NCBI GenBank assembly: GCA_050115015.1
Contig: JASFRI010000244.1
Coordinates: 1-6,456, forward strand
Length of the DNA: 6,456 nt
Origin: JASFRI01 sp050115015
GTDB lineage: Bacteria > Acidobacteriota > Polarisedimenticolia > CBDVAL01
Direction: 5' to 3'
This document shows, one piece after another, positions 1-5,501 of the stretch. The notes beneath the pieces are model-generated. The model did not search any database. It was not told the origin of the DNA and worked only from the letters and a program-made list of their open reading frames with translations. The position numbers and the translations under genes are program-made. Positions within the stretch are counted from its first letter, which is position 1. Each line of letters opens with the position of its first letter.

Positions 1-2
1 AA

Positions 3-59
3 TTCACGAACGCGAGGCCTCGGAAGGGCCGCGGCTCGCCGTGGAAGATCGTGACCTAG
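3..59 (+). CDS. C-terminal end of an unidentified gene (5' end outside window)
   Basis: The frame ending at the TAG at 57-59 is open back to the left edge and gives FTNARPRKGRGSPWKIVT. Seventeen of its 18 codons end in G or C, which matches the third-position bias of the clear genes here and supports real coding. The stretch is basic, with no cysteine and no membrane segment. It is too short to assign to a family. The next gene starts 75 bp downstream on the same strand, so the two could be co-transcribed, but nothing here proves it. An alternative is that this is non-coding high-GC DNA that happens to be open. Confidence 0.55.
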   Translation, partial: FTNARPRKGRGSPWKIVT

Positions 60-110
60 GAAGACCGTCTCCCTGAAGAGGATTGCTCTGCCTCTACCTG
101 GCGTTCGCGA

Positions 111-139
111 ATCATCCGGGTTAAGATCCCCCGGATGAT
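111..139 (+). promoter_or_regulatory. Inverted repeat covering the start codon of the TPR gene
   Basis: ATCATCCGGG at 111-120 and CCCGGATGAT at 130-139 are perfect reverse complements separated by a 9-nt loop (TTAAGATCC). The ATG at 135-137 lies inside the right arm. In mRNA this would pair the initiation codon in a 10-bp stem. No good Shine-Dalgarno sequence stands just upstream of the ATG; a GAAGAGGA stretch at 75-82 is too far away. The repeat could control translation or bind a dimeric regulator at the DNA level. The inverted repeat is plainly visible; its role is inference. Confidence 0.5.
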
Positions 140-1643
140 CCGGGCGATCACGGCTTTCACGCTCCTCCTTGCCGCCGGCGGCGTGTCCCGCGCGGACCTG
201 CCCGAGGAGGTCGAGGCCCGTCTGCGGCTGCAGGACACCGCGGGCGCCCTGGAGCTGCTGGATGGACGCGCGGACGAGGTGGACGCCGTCGAGCGGCACC
301 GGCTGCGGGCGGAGGTGCTGGCGCAGCAGGTGCCGGTCCCCCTCGAGGCCATCGAGTCGGAACTGCTCGCGGCCTTCGACGCGGACCCCTCCACCCCGGC
401 CGACCTCGTGGAGCTGGGCGTGCAGCTCCGCGACGCCGGCCGCCTCGATCGCGCCGAGGCGATCCTCTACCGCGGCCTCTCCCGGTTCCCGGACCACCCC
501 AGGCTGCTGCAGGTCCTGGGGACCGTCCGGTCCCGCCGCGGCGAGGTCGGTCCCGGGGCGCGGCTGCTGCAGAAGGCCGATGACCTGCTGCCCGACGACC
601 CCGGGATTCGCCGCGATCTCGGGCTGGCGCTGGCCGAGGCGGGGATGCAGGGACGGGCCCTGGTGCTCCTGGTGGAGGCACGCGACCGGGCGCCGGACGA
701 CCTGCCGGTCCGCCAGGCCCTGGCCGGCACCTACGGGACGGTGGGGGATCGGATCCACGCCGCCGAAGAGGAACGGTCCATCACCCGGCTGGACGCGTTC
801 CGGCGGCAGACCGAGGAGAGGACGGAGGCGTTGCGGGGCCTGAGCGAGCGGATCGCGGCCCTGGAGGCCCGGGCCGGCGAGGGGGATCCCCCGCCGGGGC
901 TGTTCGTGGAGCTGCGGGAGCTCTACCGCCGGCGGAAGGACGTGGCCTGGAACATGCCGCGACTGCGCCGTCTCGCCGCCGGCGTGGAGGGGGCGGAGGC
1001 GGCGGGCGCGCGGGCCCTGGCCGCCGCGGAGCTCGGCGACGCCGAGGAGGCCCAAAGCGCCCTGGAGGCGGCCCTGGAGATGGACGCCGCGGACCCCCTG
1101 GCGCTGGAGGCCTGCGTGGCCCTCGCCCGCGGCGGCGGCCTGGTGCGGGACGAGGCGACGTCGCGCATCCGGAGCGGGATCGAAGCGGCCCCGGAGGCGG
1201 TGGTTCCGCGCCACCTGCTCGGCCGCGCCCTGGCCCTGGCGAGGGACGCAACCGGCGCGATCCAGGCCTACCGGAAGGCGCTGGCCCTGGATCCGGAGTA
1301 CGTCCCGTCCGCCGTCGACCTGGCGACGGTGTTCTACTCGCTGGGTCGCGTGGACGAGGCCAACGTCGTGCTGGGCGCCGCCGCGGAGGCCGCGCCGGAC
1401 GCCGCGGAGGTCTTCCTGGCGCTCGGCGTCAGCGCACTCGTACGCGGTGAGGTCCCCGCGGCCTCGCTACACCTGACCCGGGCCTTCGTCCTCGGCGCCA
1501 TCCACCCGCGGCTGTTCCGTGCGCTGGGGGAGCTCGCCACCCGCCGCGGTGATCCCTCCCTGGCCTTCGCGTTCTACCGGCTCGCCCTGGAGGAGGCCCC
1601 GGACGACCCGGAGCTCCTGCGGTGGTGGAAGTCCGCTCGGTAG
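135..1643 (+). CDS. Exported tetratricopeptide-repeat (TPR) protein
   Basis: This 502-residue protein begins with a short Sec signal (basic MIR, hydrophobic core about 5-17, likely cleavage after SRA at residue 20), so it probably acts in the periplasm or is tethered outside the cytoplasm. Helix-turn-helix TPR units follow at about 88-122, 123-155 and 157-190. A charged coiled-coil-like stretch runs from about 213 to 247. A second TPR block covers about 289-320, 355-388, 390-422, 424-456 and 459-492; the units with clear PDDP or LDPEY endings are the most typical. TPR superhelices bind other proteins or peptides and have no catalytic residues of their own, so the role is probably scaffolding or assembly; the partner is unknown. 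ATG 135 is the only ATG in this frame after the TAG at 57-59, and it gives the signal peptide directly. The gene is convergent with the radical SAM gene and ends 25 bp from that gene's stop. The TPR assignment is strong; the precise function is not known. Confidence 0.93.
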   Translation: MIRAITAFTLLLAAGGVSRADLPEEVEARLRLQDTAGALELLDGRADEVDAVERHRLRAEVLAQQVPVPLEAIESELLAAFDADPSTPADLVELGVQLRDAGRLDRAEAILYRGLSRFPDHPRLLQVLGTVRSRRGEVGPGARLLQKADDLLPDDPGIRRDLGLALAEAGMQGRALVLLVEARDRAPDDLPVRQALAGTYGTVGDRIHAAEEERSITRLDAFRRQTEERTEALRGLSERIAALEARAGEGDPPPGLFVELRELYRRRKDVAWNMPRLRRLAAGVEGAEAAGARALAAAELGDAEEAQSALEAALEMDAADPLALEACVALARGGGLVRDEATSRIRSGIEAAPEAVVPRHLLGRALALARDATGAIQAYRKALALDPEYVPSAVDLATVFYSLGRVDEANVVLGAAAEAAPDAAEVFLALGVSALVRGEVPAASLHLTRAFVLGAIHPRLFRALGELATRRGDPSLAFAFYRLALEEAPDDPELLRWWKSAR

Positions 1644-1662
1644 TGTTCTGTTCCGGGACGCT

Positions 1663-1688
1663 CCCGACTCAGGTCGGGGTCTCCTTTT
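1663..1688 (+). terminator. Rho-independent-type terminator after the TPR gene
   Basis: CCCGAC (1663-1668), loop TCAG, then GTCGGG (1673-1678) form a perfect 6-bp stem, extendable by a U-G pair at 1662/1679. A pyrimidine run with TTTT at 1685-1688 follows on the plus strand. The hairpin begins 20 nt after the TPR stop. It overlaps the last codons and the TGA stop (1669-1671) of the convergent radical SAM gene. Read on the minus strand the stem is followed by AGCGTCCC, not a U run, so it suits plus-strand termination better. Confidence 0.65.
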
Positions 1689-2736
1689 CCGACGGCACGA
1701 GCGCGGGTGCCGCCGAGGTCCGGTCGGAGACGCTTGGGGACGGGACGTCTCGACGGCGCCGCGTCGAACGCACGACGGCGCCGAGGCGCTCCGACACGTC
1801 GAAGAGGGCCCGCAGCGGCACGAGGCCCGCCACGCGGAGACCGCCCACGGCGTGTAGCCCAGCGGACGCCATGCAGCCGCACTGGGAGCAGTCGGGCTCG
1901 CCGCCGAGTTGACAGGGCGTCACCGGCGTGTGCAGATCCGCGGACAGGCAGTCCGTCGTCCGGGCGAACAGGCACTCGGCGGGGGATCCCGGCGGACGCC
2001 GCAGGCCCCGGAGGACGGGGTCCGGCATCTGGACCTTGGCGTGCGCGGTACGGAGCAACGCGATGGCATCCAGCACCCTCTCCCGCTCCGGCGGCGAGAG
2101 GATCTCCGGGTCCCCGGCGCCCACCTGGGGCGTGAACAGGCTGAACCAGATCCGCGTGACCTCGCGACGGGCGGACCAGAATCGCACGAACTCCTCGAGC
2201 TTCCCGCGATCCGCGAGGCTCCGCGTCACGGTGCAGTGGACCGTGATCGAGCCCCCCTCGATGTGCTTCAGGATGCGCTCGTAGGTCGCCGGCGCGCGGC
2301 GCGCATCGTGGTCCGGTTGCAGGCCGTCGATGGAGACGCACACGTACAGGCCGGGGATGTCGCTCCAGGACCGGGGGATGGGACGGACGGCGCTCGTGAC
2401 GAGCTGCACCGGCAGGCCCATCTCACCGAGCCGCGGCAGCAGCACCTCCAGCTCGCGGAAGCGCACCAGCGGCTCGCCCCCGACGATGGAGAGGTAGGCG
2501 GGCCGGCGCTCCCGCACCAGATCGAGGATCCGGGCGACGAGGTCGTCCCCCCGGAGGTCGGTCAGGCTGCGCAGGGTCGTGTCCGACCCGAGATGCGCCG
2601 GCTCGTACGCGTAGCAGCCGGGACATCGCAGCGGACACTCCTTGGTGATCTCGATGGACAGGGTCGGCGCGTGGCCTGTGAGGATGGTCCCCCAGGCGCG
2701 CAGGAGGTTCCGGGTGCCGCGGCGGAGCAGGGGCAT
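1669..2736 (-). CDS. Radical SAM protein with cysteine-rich SPASM-like C-terminal region
   Basis: This 355-residue cytoplasmic enzyme carries the radical SAM signature CPLRCPGCYAY, with the three 4Fe-4S ligands at Cys34, Cys38 and Cys41. The SAM-binding GGEPL motif is at 86-90 and SIDG at 135-138, in the usual order along the partial TIM barrel. Near the C-terminus six cysteines (255, 263, 275, 283, 286, 288), including PDCSQCGC, resemble the ligands of an auxiliary Fe-S cluster as in SPASM or twitch-type maturases. Enzymes of this class cleave SAM to a 5'-deoxyadenosyl radical and often modify peptides or cofactors; the substrate here cannot be told. The last 35-40 residues are polar and probably disordered. 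ATG 2736 precedes a typical short N-terminal lead-in; a GGAGG stands 13 nt upstream, longer than usual spacing. The gene lies on the same strand as the secreted-protein operon, 145 bp downstream of it, so it may have its own promoter. The family call is firm; no gene name is justified. Confidence 0.93.
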   Translation of the reverse strand: MPLLRRGTRNLLRAWGTILTGHAPTLSIEITKECPLRCPGCYAYEPAHLGSDTTLRSLTDLRGDDLVARILDLVRERRPAYLSIVGGEPLVRFRELEVLLPRLGEMGLPVQLVTSAVRPIPRSWSDIPGLYVCVSIDGLQPDHDARRAPATYERILKHIEGGSITVHCTVTRSLADRGKLEEFVRFWSARREVTRIWFSLFTPQVGAGDPEILSPPERERVLDAIALLRTAHAKVQMPDPVLRGLRRPPGSPAECLFARTTDCLSADLHTPVTPCQLGGEPDCSQCGCMASAGLHAVGGLRVAGLVPLRALFDVSERLGAVVRSTRRRRDVPSPSVSDRTSAAPALVPSEKETPT

Positions 2737-2802
2737 GACGGGAGAGGGCCCTCCGGGGTCGGTTTATCGAGGTCGCGACGTGGCGGCGGTCGAAGCCGTC
2801 GG

Positions 2803-2821
2803 TGCTGTCAGGGCGACAGCA
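2803..2821. repeat. Intergenic inverted repeat (7-bp stem)
   Basis: TGCTGTC at 2803-2809 and GACAGCA at 2815-2821 are perfect reverse complements around a 5-nt loop. The repeat lies in the gap between the radical SAM start and the end of the upstream operon, about 67 nt before the radical SAM ATG. No U tract follows on either strand, so it is not a standard terminator. It could be an operator or a leader hairpin of the radical SAM transcript. Its function is unknown. Confidence 0.4.
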
Positions 2822-2849
2822 TACCGGATGGCAAGGGGCCTGGATACCC

Positions 2850-2865
2850 CCCCGGCACGCCGGGG
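2850..2865 (-). terminator. GC-rich hairpin just after the PPC/TSP3 gene, possible weak terminator
   Basis: CCCCGG (2850-2855), loop CACG, then CCGGGG (2860-2865) form a perfect 6-bp stem; the loop's outer C and G may add a seventh pair. It starts 16 nt past the stop of the minus-strand gene, which is where an operon terminator would sit. On the minus strand it is followed by more Gs and then TATCC, with no U run, so intrinsic termination would be inefficient. The rest of the 2737-2881 gap holds no convincing gene. I see a possible but weak -10-like GATAAA on the minus strand at about 2764-2769. Confidence 0.35.
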
Positions 2866-2881
2866 TGAACACCGGCCCTCC

Positions 2882-4519
2882 TCAGGGGCAGGTGGAGGCC
2901 GGCGGCCTCGGCTCCCCCGAGGATCCGCTGCCGAGCGGGCCGCCGCCACAGGCCGTTCTCCCCGCCACGAGATAGTAGAACCCGCCGGAGGCCGGAGCCT
3001 GGGGGTCCATCGCGGGCGGGCCCGTCACGGCAGAGGCCAGGCAGGCATGATCGTAGACGGGCAGGGCCCCGAGGCTGCCGCGGTAGAGATCGTACGACGA
3101 GGCTCCCGGCGTCAGGACCCAGTCCAGCGTGGTCCCGTCGACGAACGCGAGGCCGGCCACCGTCGCCTCCGGGGCGGCGCACGGACACGCATCGCCGACG
3201 CCGTCCCCGTCGGCATCCTGCTGGCCGGGGTCGAACACGAGGGGGCAGACGTCGCAGACGTCCCCGACGCCGTCGCCATCGCCGTCGGCCTGCTCCGGGT
3301 TCCCCGCCGCGGGGCAGTTGTCGACGGGAAGCCGGAGCCCGTCGGCGTCGGCATCCCCGTCCAGATAGAGGACGTAATAGGCGTCCTCGTCCAGGCAGCC
3401 GCCTCCGGAACAGGAACCCTCGACGCTGACGGAGTAGTCGCCCGGCCCCGGTGAGACCGCGAGCTGTGGATCCGGCGCCGTGGCGTCGGCGGCGATCACG
3501 CCCCCGGCGTCCTGAAGGGCGAGGAGGCCGTCGAGGAGCGAGACGAGGTCCTGACGCGCGTCCAGATCCGCCACCAGTCCCGTCCCCGCCAGCGAGAACC
3601 GGTAGTGGTCCACGTCCGACGCGGGGGCGACGGTGCCGCTGGCCGCCCGCGGGAGGTCCACGGGGCTCGCGGACGCGAAGGTGTCGTTGTCGGTCCCCGG
3701 CCCCAGGTCGACGGACATCTGATAGAACGTGTTCGTGTTCCCGACGAAGGAGCGCAATTCGCGCACCTCCACGAGGTAGTCCGCCGTCGCGGGAAGCGCC
3801 ACCTCGAGGTACGGATCCTCCTCGTCAACGGAGGTGTAGGCGTCCTGCGCCAGGGGTGCCACGGAGGCGTCGTAGACCGTGAGGACCACCTTCGCCGGAG
3901 GCGAGGACGGGTTGAAGACCGCGGAGTCGATGTCCACGGTCAGCACCTGCCCGGCCGCACCGGAGACGATGTAGAAGTCGCGGTCGCCGGGCGGTTCGAT
4001 CAGCGCGTCGATGGACGGCAGGACCGGTGGGAGGATCCGCGTCGCGCCCGCCGGGGTGTCATTGGGCTCGGGCTCCAGCGACAGCACGTAGAGGTGATCG
4101 GGTGAACCCGCCGAGGGGCTCAGGTCCGCCACCGAGACGACGTACCTCCCGGCGACGCCCGCCTGGAAGCTCAGGGAGGGGTCGTCGTACTCTCCGAGGG
4201 TGGCGTCCTGTGCGACGACGGCGCCCGACGGATCCTGCACCGTCAGGACCGCCTGGAGCTGCGAGCCCTCCGAGCTGCCCGCCCGGAAGCCGCGCGCCAG
4301 CAGGTCGGCCTTCAGGATCCCTCCCACCTCCAGCCGGACCGCGAAGCGGTCGACGTCGCCGGGCACGCCGATCGTCCCCCCCACGCTGGCCGGGATGGCC
4401 ACCGGCTGGGCGTCCGCCCCGAGATCGTTCGGCTCGACCTCGCGGCGCAGGTCCGCCCGGACGGGCGCCGCCAGCGCCAGGGCCGCGGCCAGGACGACGG
4501 AGAGCCGGTGGGGGCTCAC
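2882..4519 (-). CDS. Exported protein with three PPC domains, thrombospondin type 3 repeats and an FnIII-like end
   Basis: From a GTG start this is 545 residues. It opens with a Sec signal (hydrophobic core about 8-20, likely cleavage after VRA at residue 22). Three PPC-type beta-sandwich domains follow at about 27-150, 151-272 and 276-388; the first two begin with the hallmark EPND (29-32 and 151-154) and the third with a TDNDT variant. Residues 388-446 are thrombospondin type 3 repeats with DGDADADG, NCP, DGDGDGVGD and DADGDGVGDAC, which bind Ca2+ in known families. Residues about 450-545 resemble a fibronectin III domain (YDLYRG, then FYYLVAGRTACG) and end in CP. No protease or other catalytic domain is present, so the PPC domains are not attached to an enzyme here; a structural or adhesive surface role is likely. 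The frame stays open upstream to 4963, but that part is arginine/proline-rich shadow of the neighbouring gene. The GTG at 4519 overlaps that gene's stop as GTGA, has no clear Shine-Dalgarno, and yields the signal peptide. Confidence 0.9.
   Translation of the reverse strand: MSPHRLSVVLAAALALAAPVRADLRREVEPNDLGADAQPVAIPASVGGTIGVPGDVDRFAVRLEVGGILKADLLARGFRAGSSEGSQLQAVLTVQDPSGAVVAQDATLGEYDDPSLSFQAGVAGRYVVSVADLSPSAGSPDHLYVLSLEPEPNDTPAGATRILPPVLPSIDALIEPPGDRDFYIVSGAAGQVLTVDIDSAVFNPSSPPAKVVLTVYDASVAPLAQDAYTSVDEEDPYLEVALPATADYLVEVRELRSFVGNTNTFYQMSVDLGPGTDNDTFASASPVDLPRAASGTVAPASDVDHYRFSLAGTGLVADLDARQDLVSLLDGLLALQDAGGVIAADATAPDPQLAVSPGPGDYSVSVEGSCSGGGCLDEDAYYVLYLDGDADADGLRLPVDNCPAAGNPEQADGDGDGVGDVCDVCPLVFDPGQQDADGDGVGDACPCAAPEATVAGLAFVDGTTLDWVLTPGASSYDLYRGSLGALPVYDHACLASAVTGPPAMDPQAPASGGFYYLVAGRTACGGGPLGSGSSGEPRPPASTCP
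4516..4519 (-). promoter_or_regulatory. GTGA stop/start overlap (translational coupling)
   Basis: On the minus strand the GTG start of the PPC/TSP3 gene (4519-4517) shares two bases with the TGA stop (4518-4516) of the gene before it. The preceding 25 nt contain no recognisable Shine-Dalgarno sequence, so re-initiation by ribosomes finishing the upstream gene is the likely mode. This decides the start of the downstream gene. Confidence 0.75.
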
Positions 4520-5031
4520 GGGACGCGCCGTCCCGGGCGATCCCGCAGGCCGCGGTTGCGCACGACGACGGCATCGCAGCACGCGAAGGGGATGCCGTCC
4601 AGCGTACCGCCCAGGCAGACGGGGACCGACGTGCCGTCGGGCACGTCCAGGAGCATGGCCAGGAGGTCCCCGGCGTCGCCGTCGTCGCGGGTCCCCGGGT
4701 CCCCGTCGCAGGGGCGATCGAAGCGCACGACCCGCGAGTCGCCCCCGCCGGCCAGAGCCTCCACGGGGCCGCGGCGGGGCGCCGCGGCGTCGATCCCCTC
4801 CCCCGGCTCGTCCGGACCCGGCAGACGGTTTCCCGCGACGGAGGCGATGAAGACACCGTCCAGGGTCGCCCCCGGGTCGGCGGCGAGGGCGGGGTGCTCG
4901 ATGCGGGCGATGAGCGCGCCCGGCCGCTCGTGGACGTCGAGGACCGATGGCTCCAGCCGGCACACGACCCCCCCGGCGGAGGCTGCCGCCGTGCCGGCCA
5001 GCGCCAGGAACAACCCCGCCAGCGCGCGCAT
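4516..5031 (-). CDS. Small exported protein, stand-alone copy of the MopE-like protein's C-terminal module
   Basis: This 171-residue protein has a Sec signal (MRALAGLFLALAG core, likely cleavage after ASA at residue 19), so the mature form is about 152 residues and lies outside the cytoplasm. It has five cysteines (24, 108, 139, 151, 152). Its C-terminal half matches the end of the upstream MopE-like protein. VPVC at 136-139, TxDG at 143-146, F149 with CC at 151-152, and VRNxG at 157-161 all occur there with identical spacing; FDRPxDGD at 104-111 matches FNRPADGD with a one-residue gap. The N-terminal half (from Cys24) matches weakly. I do not recognise the module as a named domain. Conserved cysteines suggest disulfides, or possibly metal ligands. 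ATG 5031 is 14 nt after the upstream stop with a G-rich stretch in front, and the stop overlaps the next gene's start, so the gene sits inside an operon. It is a real gene by codon bias and homology; its function is unknown. Confidence 0.85.
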   Translation of the reverse strand: MRALAGLFLALAGTAAASAGGVVCRLEPSVLDVHERPGALIARIEHPALAADPGATLDGVFIASVAGNRLPGPDEPGEGIDAAAPRRGPVEALAGGGDSRVVRFDRPCDGDPGTRDDGDAGDLLAMLLDVPDGTSVPVCLGGTLDGIPFACCDAVVVRNRGLRDRPGRRVP

Positions 5032-5045
5032 CCCCGCCCCCGAGA

Positions 5046-5501
5046 CTACCGGTTACCGGTGTTCCGGACCGTGGCCTCCATGCAGCACTCGAACTCCACG
5101 CCGTCGAACGTGCTCTTGAAGCAGACCGGGACCACCGCGTTGTTGGGCTGGTCCGACACCAGCGCGAACAGGTCCTGCCGGGTGCCGTCGAGGGTCCGGC
5201 AGTCGCCGTCCGCGGGCCGGTTGAACTTGAGGTCTACGTCGTTCCCCGTCACCTGGCGGTCCGAGAAGTCCTCCACGATCCCGCGCTCCCCGAGGAAGCT
5301 CCCGGTGATGTCCGGACAGGAGAGGGAGAGAGGATCCGCCAGGACCGCATCGCCGGCCCGGGAGACGTACGCGGCGGTGATCCCGGCGGCGTCCAGCGGC
5401 GCCGGGTTCGCGGGGTCGCAGGCGTTGACCAGCGACTCCAGGTTGAACTTGAACGACGTGGACTGGGAGCCGACGTTCAGCAGATCCTGGGACGGGGAGC
5501 A
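5046..5501 (-). other. C-terminal module shared with the downstream 171-residue protein
   Basis: The last 151 residues of the MopE-like protein, from the Cys in AVCSPSQ to the stop, lack the Asp-rich repeats. They contain Cys in VNACDP, SLSCPD and DGDCRT, then PVCF and a CC pair. The stretch from FNRPADGD through VPVC (codon near 5121-5123) and ECC (CC codons 5082-5087) to VRNTG aligns with the neighbouring gene, without gaps from VPVC onward. This marks an independent domain that exists both fused and alone. Confidence 0.7.

Noticed and set aside
1909..2868. 319-codon plus-strand frame opposite the radical SAM gene
   Set aside because: It is antisense to a gene with intact CxxxCxxC, GGEP and SIDG motifs, and its composition (many His, Arg, Gln, Asp) is that of a complement-strand shadow.
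2423..2872. 149-codon minus-strand frame beginning in the gap upstream of the radical SAM gene
   Set aside because: It overlaps the radical SAM gene in a different frame, and its Pro/Arg/Ala-rich product carries no motif. The few Cys near its start are chance.
2642..3454. 270-codon plus-strand frame across the intergenic gap
   Set aside because: It crosses the radical SAM start, the gap and the end of the PPC/TSP3 gene on the opposite strand, with no recognisable fold or start signal.
4520..4963. N-terminal 148-codon extension of the PPC/TSP3 frame
   Set aside because: The translation is low-complexity Arg/Pro/Gly, overlaps the 171-residue gene in another frame on the same strand, and would bury the obvious signal peptide.
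5047..5060. Tandem TACCGGT repeat at the 3' end of the MopE-like gene
   Set aside because: It is only two 7-bp copies, lies within the last codons and stop, and is too short to separate from chance.
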